A stretch of DNA of 14,129 nt from Pleurotus ostreatus/Saccharomyces cerevisiae fusant (GCA_024196135.1 JAMQCK010000906.1:1-14129), one strand, 5' to 3'. Counted from the stretch's first letter, positions 1-9,169 are shown. Notes: generated by a model not told the origin, from the sequence alone. Made by a program: numbers and translations.

Positions 1-75
1 GGCAAGTACTTTGGCCGGCATACCTTGGCATGCATCTTACAGGTATCTTGGTCGCACATTCATATCCCCGAGCCT

Positions 76-242
76 CGATAGTCGAACACGCGACGCCGTA
101 CGCGGGAATGGATGCAACTCACCGCGGCCTGCGCCGCATCAGCCGCACTTGGGTCAGGAAGGACTCGGAAGAGAGGCCCTTATATAAGGGCAATAATGGA
201 AGCGCAAGACTGCCCGCCCCCCCTCTCGGAAGTAGCTTCACT
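76..242 (+). promoter_or_regulatory. Promoter and leader of GH76 copy 1
   Basis: A TATA box (TATATAA) lies at 181-187, 84 bp before the ATG at 265. An 18-bp element, CTCGGAAGTAGCTTCACT, at 225-242 recurs without change at 2265-2282 in front of copy 2. Two further blocks are shared with the copy 2 upstream region: 76-102 with 2106-2132 (22 of 27 bases) and 148-160 with 2173-2185 (12 of 13). The TATA-to-ATG distance is the same in both copies to within one base. The promoter was therefore duplicated together with the gene. The roles of the individual blocks are not known. Bases 1-75 show nothing else I can support. Confidence 0.7.
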
Positions 243-244
243 CG

Positions 245-295
245 ATGATTAGTGATCACTGGCAATGTCCGAGTCTGCACAGCTTCTCCCTTTGA
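245..295 (+). other. Upstream ORF overlapping the GH76 copy 1 start
   Basis: An ATG at 245 opens a 16-codon reading frame ending in TGA at 293-295. It overlaps the main ATG at 265 in a different frame. It sits just downstream of the conserved leader element and contains a perfect 10-bp palindrome, AGTGATCACT, at 251-260. Copy 2 has neither the ATG nor the palindrome at the matching place. Such an ORF would be expected to lower translation from 265; whether it is translated is not known. Confidence 0.5.
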
Positions 296-1865
296 ATTCG
301 CGTCCCTGCGACAAGCGCGACCAGTGCGCCGCGATACTGGAAACGGCTGCGGTACGTGTTCAGAGTCATGGAGCTCGACCTCTTGCTGATACCTCGATCC
401 AGAACGTGGCGCAGCGCCTCCAAGATGTTTATTGGAGCACCCTTAAAGGGGGCTGGGGAATCCTCTGGACAGATGCCGTGAGGCTGCTTCTCCTTTCGCC
501 GATCTCTCCATACTCAGAAACTCCCTAGAACACCATCGAGGACATGTACAATCTCATGTTGGCAGACGGCACTGACACCTTCGATGTAATCGGTAGGACC
601 AGGATTGGCATCCTCGCCGCGCTTGGTTCGAAGCTCGCTTGGGAGCTTCAGCTCAATGGCAGCAACGATGATGCAGCCGTACGCTGCAAGTCTCGACAGC
701 ACAAGTTTCGAGGCTGACGACGATGCTACAGTGGATTGTTCTTGCCCTTTGGAAGGTCTCTGACTACAAGAACAAGCATGGTCAGGACGCTAGCAAGTAC
801 CTGGTGAAGATCGATGTCCTTGTGATAGATTGGCTAGATCCTCAAGTAACCTGCAGGATAGCGCAAGAATCATTTACGATATCATCGCTTCCGAATGGGA
901 CGACTCGACTTGTGGCGGTGGAGGTGATGCACTGAGTTCATTGGCTTTTTGTAAATGCAACTCATGGAATGCTAGTTTGGTGGTCGAAAGCCCACACGTA
1001 CAAGAACGCCGTGACCAACGAACTCTTCTTGTATCTCTCAGCCAATGGCTATAACCGCTTCGGCGACCAATCATATCTCGACAATGCGAAGAAGGTAAGC
1101 AGCGTCTTTTTCGATGCACCCACGACTAACTTCTGTTGTAGACATGGAATTGGTGTAGCCGCATCTCGTCCGTGCCGAGACTATCGCTTGACCTAGCTTT
1201 ACAGTAAAGAACTCGGGAATGAGGAACTCGGACGGGCTATGGAACGACGGGTAAATTACTGCCACTTCCATATTTTCGCTTGCCTGATCTTGCTCAGCCT
1301 GACCGATGACTGTAAGAACAACGGCCAGACCACCTGGATCTACAACCAGGGTGTCATTGCCTCAGGCCTCGCACAGCTCTACGTCGCTACCGGCGACGCG
1401 TCCCTCCTTGACGAAGCCGAGCTTACCCTAGACGCGACTATCGCCCACAAGACGCAGAACGGCATCCTTAAGGAGTCCTGCGACGACGTCGCGAACTCGA
1501 CATGCAACCAGGACCAGGCGATGTTCAAGGGGATCTGGATGAAGCACCTGCAGTACTATTTGGACGCCGTTCCTGGGAGCGTCTCGAAGTACGCGGATTT
1601 CATTGGGGCGCAGGAATCGGCGGTCGTGCATTACGCGACTGGGGAGGGATATGCCATCGAGAACGTGTGGTACGGTGCAAGCCAGGTGCGTGTCGTTGCG
1701 CAGCGAGCCCTCTGTACTCATGAATTTTGCAGGGTGGCACCACGTTCTCAGCTCAGTCGCAGGTGAGTTTTCTATGCATCCTTTGCATTGCCGTTCAATG
1801 ACGAGATCACCTAGGATTCTGGTCTCGCCGCGTATATATGCGCTGCGAAGTATGGGCCGTGCTGA
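265..1865 (+). CDS. GH76-like glycoside hydrolase, copy 1 (no signal peptide)
   Basis: Predicted endo-alpha-1,6-mannanase-like protein of family GH76, 365 aa. Exons: 265-351, 403-477, 529-678, 732-803, 857-923, 976-1094, 1142-1154, 1205-1250, 1298-1685, 1733-1762, 1815-1865; all introns are GT-AG and the frame closes at TGA. The GH76 Asp pair is present (SNDDAA, Asp101-Asp102), followed by the family-like blocks WIVLALWKVSDY and CGGGVWW. The protein is very similar to copy 2 throughout and keeps its cysteines. The N-terminus is odd: MSESAQLLPLNSRPC replaces the hydrophobic leader of copy 2, and in-frame stops lie just upstream, so no signal peptide is visible. It also has one intron more than copy 2 (1686-1732). 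Because the exons are intact I call it a gene rather than a pseudogene. The product may stay in the cell, or the true start may use an unseen exon. Family assignment is strong; activity and location are inference. Confidence 0.85.
1686..1732 (+). other. Intron present in GH76 copy 1 but absent from copy 2
   Basis: A 47-nt GT-AG intron splits AGC-CAG from GGT-GGC in phase 0. In copy 2 the same codons are contiguous around 3750, and its 418-nt exon equals the sum of the two copy 1 exons (388 + 30). Without splicing, the copy 1 frame would be lost. Confidence 0.85.
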
Positions 1866-2297
1866 AGTTGAACTCCCTCATCTTCCGTGCCTTTCATAGT
1901 TGGCCACTGCAGGGATTGAACGTAGGGCGGGCTGCCGGACCGAGCCCCCCGACGGGTTGCATTGAGCCTCACTGAGGAGACCACCTTGTCCTTCCCCCCG
2001 ACGAACGTGAATAGAAAGCGCTCTTCTGCACGCTCGTGCGTCTGTGTGAACACCGAAGCGCTCTGGCATGCGTCCTGGTCCCAGGCCCATGTTCCCAACG
2101 CTCTTCGACAGTCGTCCACGCGACACCGTGCGGCCCACTGCGGTCGTCGCCGTTTTACCTGCACACTGGGTCCTTGGCTCAGGAACGCATCCTTTCATAG
2201 CAGAGGCGCCCGTATATAATAGCTCAGACTGACGCGGTCCCGCGCGAGGCTTCTCGTCCCCCTCCTCGGAAGTAGCTTCACTTGACGAGCACTGACG
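1866..2297 (+). promoter_or_regulatory. Intergenic region and promoter of GH76 copy 2
   Basis: This 432-bp gap holds the 3' end of copy 1 and the promoter of copy 2. A TATA box (TATATAA) at 2213-2219 lies 85 bp before the ATG. The shared 18-bp leader element is at 2265-2282, and the two other promoter blocks shared with copy 1 are at 2106-2132 and 2173-2185. The part before about 2100 contains short open frames on both strands but no recognisable gene. Confidence 0.7.
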
Positions 2298-3886
2298 ATG
2301 TTAGCACGAGTTTTCCCTCTGGCTGTTGCGGCGCTCGGCGCGTCCTCTGCGATCGCACGCCCTTGTAAGCGCGACCAGTGCGCGGCGACGCTGGAGACGG
2401 CTACGGTGCGTGCTTTATGCAAGCCCTGAGACCATTTGCTGATCGTGCGCCGCGCAGGACGTCGCGCAACGATTGCAAGATGTTTACTGGAACACCCTGA
2501 ATGGCGGCTGGGGGATCCTTTGGACAGATGCTGTGAGGCTGCCGCTTCCCTTCGCCTGACTTTGCACACTCAGCCGCCCAACAGAACACGATCGAGGACA
2601 TGTACAACCTCATGATGGCGGACGGCACAAACACCTTCGACGTGATCAGCAGGACCAGGATCGGCATTCTCGCGGCGCTCGGGTCGAAGACTGCTTGGGA
2701 GCTGCAGCTCAATGGGAGCAATGATGATGCAGCTGTGCGTCTGAAGTCCCTGCGCCAACTGTCAGACCTGATAAAGACCGCTGCAGTGGATCGTGCTTGC
2801 CCTGTGGAAGGTCGCCGACTACAAGAACAAGAACGGCCAAGACGCCAGCAAGTACTTGGTGAGGATCGCCGCCCTTGCGGACTATTAAGTTGAAGACTCA
2901 CGCTTCGTCAGGACAGCGCAAAGACCATCTACGATATCATCGCCTCGGAGTGGGACCACTCGACTTGCGGCGGTGGAGGTATGACCTTTATACTCATCTT
3001 TCCGGAGCCCACAAGATCTCACGGCATCGCCTTAGTATGGTGGTCGAGCGCCCACACGTACAAGAACGCTGTGACCAACGAGCTCTTCCTCTACCTGTCG
3101 GCCAACGGCTACAACCGCTTCGGCGACCAGACTTACCTAGACAACGCCAAGAAGGTATGCATTGTTTGTCTTACACAGTTTCCTACAAGACTGACGTTGT
3201 TCGTAGACATGGGATTGGTGTAGGCAGGCTACGATTGCACCGAGATAATTGCCCTAATCGTCATCTGCAGTGAAGAACTCAGGAATGAGAAACTCGGATG
3301 GCTTGTGGAACGATGGGTACGTCGCTATCATCGTCAACGTCGCTCTAAGCTGATAAGGTCTGCAGTCTGACCGACGACTGCAAGAACAACGGCCAGACCA
3401 CATGGATCTACAACCAGGGCGTCGTAGCCTCCGGCCTCGCGCAGCTCTACGTCGCCACCGGCGACGCATCCCTTCTCAACGAGGCAGAGCTCACCCTCGA
3501 CGCCACCATCGCCCACAAGACGCAGAATGGCATCCTGAAAGAATCCTGCGACGACGTTGCAAACTCCACGTGCAATCAGGATCAAGCGATGTTCAAAGGG
3601 ATCTGGATGAAGCACCTGCAGTACTATTTGGATGCCGTGCCGGGTAGCGTATCGAAGTACGCGAGCTTCATTGGGGCGCAAGAGTCGGCGGTCGTACATT
3701 ATGCGACTGGGGAGGGATATGCGATTGAGAATGCGTGGTACGGTGGAAGCCAGGGTGGCACCACGTTCTCGGCACAGTCGCAGGTAAATAGTCCACGCAC
3801 CCCTTGCCTCACCGTCCGCTGATGATACTCTTCAGGACTCTGGTCTCGCCGCACATGTCTGCGCTGCGAAGTATGGACCGTGCTGA
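2298..3886 (+). CDS. Secreted GH76-like glycoside hydrolase, copy 2
   Basis: Predicted secreted GH76 protein, 372 aa; the family includes endo-alpha-1,6-mannanases acting on fungal-type alpha-mannan. Exons: 2298-2405, 2458-2532, 2585-2734, 2787-2858, 2912-2978, 3036-3154, 3207-3219, 3271-3316, 3366-3783, 3836-3886, all with GT-AG introns of 49-57 nt. Residues 1-20 form a signal peptide (MLARVFPLAVAALGASSAIA) with likely cleavage before Arg21. The catalytic Asp pair of the family matches Asp108-Asp109 in GSNDDAA, followed by WIVLALWKVADY and CGGGVWW (154-160), then helical-repeat segments such as NAVTNELFLYLSANGYNRFG and IYNQGVVASGLAQLY. Length fits a single catalytic domain. There is no hydrophobic C-terminal tail, so a GPI anchor as in Dfg5/Dcw1 relatives is unlikely. 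A 13-nt microexon encodes the start of TWDWL. Substrate is inferred from the family. Confidence 0.93.
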
Positions 3887-4180
3887 AGACTTGAACTTGC
3901 TGGGTAGTAGCGGTTAGCGTCAGAAGATCTCGGATAATGTCGATTTAATTTCCCCGAGCATCTGCATCGATGGCCGGTGTGAACAAGGGGCCATTGAACA
4001 TATGCAGCGCGATGATTCGCGCTTGAAGCTGTGCGATAGAGTTGAAGTTCATCCTGAGTTCAACCGCAACCTGTGCATGATCGTCAAGTGCACCGCCATA
4101 ATGACATTCGGCAGTCCGGACCGATCGTTGACTTGTGCCTCTTGCCGCCATCCCTCCACCCCTCTCCCTTCACGGAAGTC
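3887..4180 (+). promoter_or_regulatory. Upstream region of Zn2Cys6 factor A
   Basis: This 294-bp gap contains CATGATCGTC at 4076-4085 and CACCGCCA at 4091-4098; both recur in front of factor B. A cluster of CGG/CCG triplets, the usual half-sites of Zn2Cys6 proteins, lies at 4109-4123: CGG, four bases, CCG, then an overlapping CGG and CCG. No clear TATA box is seen. Self-regulation or cross-regulation of the two factors is possible but is inference. Confidence 0.4.
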
Positions 4181-6586
4181 ATGTCAGATGCGACGAACAT
4201 TGGGCAGAGCAGCAACAAGCGAAAGCGCGCCTGCGACTACTGCAAAGCGAAACGCGTGATCTGTCACCCGCACCCAGATGGGTGCCCCCGTTGCAGGGAG
4301 AAGGGCGTACAGTGCGTTCCCTCGTGTATTTCATGGATGGGATAGCTCATCCTATGATAGCTGTACCACAACACTGAAGCCTCGAAGGCCAAGGACGACG
4401 AAGGGGAAGCAGCCAGAGACCTTACAATCCGCGGACGCATTGATGGAGCAAGAGGCGGAGAGCTCAGCAGCTGCCTCCAACCATCACGATGCTCTCGCGC
4501 TGCAGAAACTCGCATCAGCAAGAGTTCGTACCTCCACGAACCATATCAGCTTCTCCTTCGACTCCGAAGCTATCCCCGGAGCGCTCGTCGAGGACGCACT
4601 TGACAGTCAGTACCACGGGCGCCTATTCCGCGTCGATCATTAACCTCGTCATCGCAGCCCTCGCCCAAATGATGCCAGACCACAGTCTCCTCTTCCCGAC
4701 CAAGAAATACCGCACCATCATGCAGAACTGCGACTGGGACATCCGGTTGCTTGCCCCACAAGAGCGCATACTCATCCTCTGTTTCCTCGCCTTCTCCTCC
4801 CTCGTGTCCGTCAACCCCTTTTATGTTGGGCACGACGCAAATGGGCATAGGTTCCCCGATACGCATCTGCGGTGGGAGAAGGTCAACTCTGGGTATATGG
4901 AAGACGTCGATTTGCGAGAGGTTGGCCGCAGGAGGAGACCTATCTGCGTGCGCTTTTACGGGGAGGCTGTCCGTCAGGCGCACCAGGATGGTATCACGTC
5001 GCTAGCCTCGAAAGAGAATGCCGCGTCCTGCTTCCTACTGAATATGCTTGACGTCAGTGAGTATGACCTGTCGATGGCACGGCTTCGCCTAATATTCTGT
5101 TGCAGTCTACGACCCGCAAAGCCCCATGCCGTGGGCAAATGCATTCGTTTGGCAGCTTCGGACGATATGCGAGCAAGCTGCTTTAGACGCTCTTCGGAGT
5201 ACGGCCCCTCGAGTTACATCAGACGTCGAGAGAGTTCAGTGGCGAGGGTCCTTGGTATGTACATCGCGAATATCAAGCGAAGGGCATGACTAACTTTGGT
5301 AAAGTCCGCTATCGCTGCATATTGCGTCAGCACAAGCAAGAGCTTGCCTTTGTACGTCCAGGAATCGGGTTCGTTCAATATTCGCTGACAGTATTCTTCC
5401 AGCTCGCGCCACGATGAAGCGGTGATAGCAGGGCCTGAGCCCAAAAACATCGACGACCTCCTCACGAAGATACATGAGTACCATCGACACCATGGTGTCG
5501 TAGATACCTTGCACTCCAGTACGTTCGCAAAGAACTCTCGTTACATTTGTTGACATCCTTCCAGTTGGGGCGCGCTGCGCACGTCTGACCCGCGATGCTA
5601 TCGAGGATATTATAGGAGGTGATTTGGCACTGCACCATCTTGGAAGTTGTACTCACAGATACCCAGTCACTGCTCTCCAAAAGCCTCTCGATGAGCTGGA
5701 GGTTGCGCGACATGTATCCGCCGTCGAGCATTCCTACACCACCGTCTCGCGCTTCCGCAGATTCATCAATAGCATCGGCGAAGAGCGCGAGCTACGATTG
5801 TCTCTATACAGCACCTCGACGACATTCACTTCTCTCGCGGTGGCGTTGTATCGTGCCCTGCGGCGCCGCCTGAACGAGAGTGCGGTGTCAGCGAGCGGTC
5901 AGGCGGCTCGCCTGACGGCCCTTTGCAGGCGAAGCCGTGCTGTCGCTGCGCGCTGCGTGATTGGGGCTGTTGCCGATCTGCGTGGGGTCATCGCGGCGCA
6001 TTGGATGGGCTTGTTCCAGGCGTGCGGCTTTCAGGAATGGGCGGAGACCCTGCTGACGGATGAGAATGGCGAGCCGCTCGACGAGAATGAAATTAGCGAA
6101 GAGGATCGCATTGGGACCCTTTCATCGTGAGTATGTTCAATAGATTCTGGAAACGTTGCTGACGAGCTTTGACGCAGCTTGCGCGAGATGCTGAAGTTCA
6201 GCATGTTCATGGGCATCGAGCGATTGCAAATTGTCGCAGCAATTACCTCCGAGCTGGATACGATCCGTGCCAAATCCTCCCCTCCTAGCGCCCTACCAGG
6301 CCATTCACCCCCATCAGACGGTAGTGCCTCAGGAACTCCAGGGTCATTCCTGTCGAGCGAACCGCTGTCCTTTGCCGGCACACCTACAATCCCGAGCGAT
6401 GTATCCATGTTCACTGGTGATCTCGCCCTTGTTGCAGGGAATCCAGCGGGCGCTGTGGACTGGTGGAACCATGCGTCGGAAACGAACTGGAGCGACTTGT
6501 CGGGTTGGATGGGCGTAGAAGGATGTTCGAGTAATTCCTGGACCGTAGACGGCAGTGGCTTTGTCAATGACCCCAATGCTCTTTGA
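4181..6586 (+). CDS. Zn2Cys6 transcription factor, tandem copy A
   Basis: Predicted nuclear regulator, 669 aa. Exons: 4181-4311, 4361-4605, 4658-5056, 5106-5254, 5305-5351, 5403-5518, 5565-5618, 5667-6126, 6178-6586. Residues 13-45 hold a perfect C-X2-C-X6-C-X6-C-X2-C-X6-C zinc cluster (Cys18, 21, 28, 35, 38, 45) preceded by the basic run KRKR. A phase-2 intron falls just before the codon of the sixth cysteine. A basic linker (KPRRPRT) follows, then a Ser/Ala/Glu-rich stretch, then a well conserved central region from about residue 126 (MQNCDWDIRLLAPQER, NPFYVGHD, GEAVRQAHQDGI) to about 580. I do not recognise a named domain there; it fills the place of the usual fungal middle-homology region. 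The C-terminus ends in a Ser/Pro-rich tail with a Trp/acidic motif at 628-645. The start matches that of copy B. Target genes are unknown; the adjacent GH76 pair is one possibility. Confidence 0.9.
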
Positions 6587-6779
6587 TACGCCGCCTTATC
6601 GAGAGGACCCTCGCAGTGCGATGTTCAACAAATCCTCACCTGACTTCCTCGTGACCCGAACGTGATCGTCGCTAATCGCACCGCCACCTGTCAAGGAGAT
6701 TCATGATCGTCGCGGAGTCGCGGCCCGTCCATTGTACTCCTTGCACAGCGTCCATCATCTCCCCCCTTCCGCGCGACTC
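6587..6779 (+). promoter_or_regulatory. Short promoter region of Zn2Cys6 factor B
   Basis: Only 193 bp separate the two factor genes. TGATCGTCGC occurs twice, at 6663-6672 and 6704-6713, and CACCGCCA at 6679-6686; the same words occur in front of factor A. CGG triplets at 6713-6715 and 6721-6723 and a CCG at 6725-6727 give possible zinc-cluster half-sites about 60 bp before the ATG. No TATA box is evident. Confidence 0.4.
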
Positions 6780-9169
6780 ATGGCAGACTCGAGTACGACG
6801 CAGAACGGCCTCAAGCGCAAGCGCGCCTGCGATTACTGCAAAGCTCGACGCGTTATCTGCCATCCTGACCCTGATGGCTGCCCCAGGTGTATCGAGAAGG
6901 GCATACAGTGCGTTGGCGCCCGAGTTTCTCCCAGACATGCCCTCAACACGTTGCAGATGCACCACTACCATACTCCCCCGACGCCCACGGACGAAAAGGG
7001 CAAGAGTACACTCGCCAGAACCAGCAGACAATCCAGAGCCGGAAGAAGAGACTACAAGCGGTGGCACGAGCTCTTCCCTCTCGCTCTACAAGCCGTCGTC
7101 GTTTGGGGCATGCAACTCCCATCAGACCATCTCCCATCCTCTCTCGTCTACCTTCGACACCATACCTGGCAGCCTCCTTCAGGATGCACTGGACGGTACG
7201 CCCTCTCGATACGTTCCCCAACCGATAGCTGACTTTGGGGAAACCAGTGCTCAGCCGCATGATGCCAGGGGGCAGCTTACTCTTCCCCGTCCGGAGATAC
7301 CGGAAACTCATGCAGAACTGCGACTGGGACGTTCGGCTGCTCGCCCCCCAAGAGCGCGTTCTGACATGCTGTTTCCTCGCCTTCGCGTCCCTTGTCTCAG
7401 TTGACCCCTTCTACGTTGGTCATGACGCGGCCGGGAACCGCTTTCCAGACACGCACCTGTGCTGGGATAAGGTCTCGCAGAAATGGATGGACGAGGCGAA
7501 CGTGCGCGAGGCGGGGCGGAGGCGGAAGCCCGTCAGCGTCAGACTTTACGGGGAGGCGGTTCGGCAGGCGCATCAGGACGGAATTTCCAGTCAGGCGTCG
7601 AGGGAGAATGCGGCGAGTTGCTTCATGCTGAACTTGCTGGATGTTGGTGAGTAATCTTTGGGGTGGCACTTGGCGCTGAATAACTTATCATGATTTGTAG
7701 TGTATGACTCGCAGAGCACCATGCCGTGGGCGAGCGCCTACATTTGGCAGGCACAGACGCTCGCTGAGTTGATCACCCGCGACGCGCTCAGCAACGGCAG
7801 GAGTGCTCTGGATTCTGACGTCGAACGCGTTCAATGGCATGGCTCGCTGGTGAGTGAGTTGCGCCTTAAGAGGGGTATTTACTAACCAGCATCAGCTGGC
7901 GATCTCTGCATACTCCGTCAGCGTCGGAAAAAGCTTGCCATTGTAAGTGCTATTCACCCGTCAGCAGGATTACAGCTAAAAAGTTCCAGCTCCCCTCATG
8001 ATGAGGTTCTCATGACTGGACCCGCCCCGAAGGGCATCGAGGAGGTCTTAGCTCAAGTAAAAGAACTTCCCGCCAATCAGGGAGTTCTCCAGGCTATACA
8101 CTCATGTAAGTCGCTTGACGATCCTATAGAAACGTGCTGACGATCAAACAGATGGAACGCGCTGTGTTCGGCTAACGCGCGACGCGATCGAGAATATCGT
8201 AGGAGGTGCGCACATCAGAGGCGGTGCTTATCTCGCTTCATACTGACTAGCTTCTCAGTTACGGCGCTGCAGAGCCCTCTGGACGAGCTGGAGGTCATGC
8301 GCCATGTCACAGCCGCCGAACACTTCTACACGACCGTCCTCCGGTTCAGCCGCTTCATTCGCAGCGCTGGCAACACGCCGTCGCTACACCTATGCGTCTT
8401 CAGCTCGACTAGCTCCTTCGCCTGCCTCGCTGTCGCGCTCTACCGCACCATCCGACGGCGTGTCTGCGAGAACGCGACGAGGGTCAGCGGCTCTCCTAGC
8501 CGCCTAACCGAGTGGTGCAAGCGTATTCGGACCCTCGCAGCCCGCAGCGTAATCACTGCCATTTCGGACATGCGAGGAGTGATCTCGGCACACTACCTGG
8601 GCATGTTCCAAGCCGGAGGGTTCGAGGCGTGGGCGGAGGTATTCCTGCCCATCGAGAAGGACGAACCTCTGGACGAGTCCGATGTCACCACGGAAGAGCG
8701 CGTGCACGCTCTCGCTTCGTACGCCAAAAGTCTATTTGACGCAATATGCTAGCCGCTGACACGCCTTTTCACTAGCTTGCGCGAGATGATCGAGTTCAGC
8801 GTCTTCACGGGCGTCGATCGCACGCATATTGTCGCCGACATCACTGCTGAACTCGACAAAATTCATTCAGGCAGCTCTCGCGCCTCAAATTGCTCTTCGT
8901 CATCATCCGACAGCGATACATCGCCCGGCTCGTCCTTGCATACGGCCGTGGACAGTCTAGCGTCCGCCTTTGATGGTATTGCAAGCGCGAGCAACTCGAC
9001 GGCTCCCTACGATGCATCCGTCTTCACGCAGCAGGGCAAAGGAGAGCCTGACCCGCTCGAATGGTGGAATTACCCGACTTCGGAGGAGAACTGGAGCGAC
9101 ATGATCAATTGGATGGAGGGCACGGACATCGGTGTTGGCGACATGTGGATGGGCCATGCTGCAACTTAG
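6780..9169 (+). CDS. Zn2Cys6 transcription factor, tandem copy B
   Basis: Predicted nuclear regulator, 661 aa, paralogue of the preceding gene. Exons: 6780-6907, 6957-7195, 7248-7646, 7701-7849, 7896-7942, 7990-8105, 8152-8205, 8259-8718, 8776-9169. The zinc cluster uses Cys17, 20, 27, 34, 37 and 44, again with a phase-2 intron before the last cysteine codon. Exons 3 to 8 have exactly the lengths of those in copy A (399, 149, 47, 116, 54, 460 nt). Exons 1, 2 and 9, coding the N-terminus, the linker and the C-terminal tail, differ. The linker is basic (LPRRPRTKRAR), then rich in Glu, Ser and Thr. The tail is Ser-rich and carries the Trp/acidic motif at 626-644. An upstream in-frame extension lacks an ATG, so the ATG at 6780 is chosen. 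The paralogues might form homodimers or heterodimers, as many of this class do, but no coiled coil is obvious. Confidence 0.9.

Larger units (their letters stand above)
76..3886 (+). repeat. Tandem duplication of the GH76 gene with its promoter
   Basis: The two units are about 76-1865 and 2106-3886, in direct orientation with an offset of 2.02-2.03 kb. Similarity starts in the promoter and runs to the stop codon. Coding exons agree closely and differ mainly at third codon positions. Introns keep their positions but their sequences have diverged widely. This pattern points to an old duplication under protein-level constraint rather than an assembly duplicate. Confidence 0.9.
4076..9169 (+). 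repeat. Tandem duplication of the Zn2Cys6 gene
   Basis: The units are 4076-6586 and about 6663-9169, in direct orientation with an offset near 2.6 kb. All eight intron positions and phases match between the copies. Exon sequence is well conserved in the zinc cluster and the central region; intron sequences and the linker have diverged. Confidence 0.9.

Noticed and set aside
30..248. 72-codon frame upstream of GH76 copy 1
   Set aside because: It crosses the TATA box and the conserved promoter blocks and has no recognisable motif.
265..1865. GH76 copy 1 as a pseudogene
   Set aside because: All exons stay in frame with usable splice sites and differences from copy 2 are mainly silent; only the leader is lost.
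3366..3383. LTDDC in GH76 copy 2 as the catalytic Asp pair
   Set aside because: The pair in SNDDAA, followed by the W-x3-AL-x4-DY and CGGGVWW blocks, sits where the GH76 catalytic aspartates are expected; LTDDC lies too far downstream.
3750..3780. An unannotated intron in GH76 copy 2 at the site of the extra copy 1 intron
   Set aside because: The codons are contiguous (CAG-GGT-GGC) with nothing between them to splice.
76..3886. The GH76 pair as an assembly or haplotype duplicate
   Set aside because: Introns and flanks differ widely, one intron is unique to copy 1 and the leaders differ, so these are diverged paralogues.
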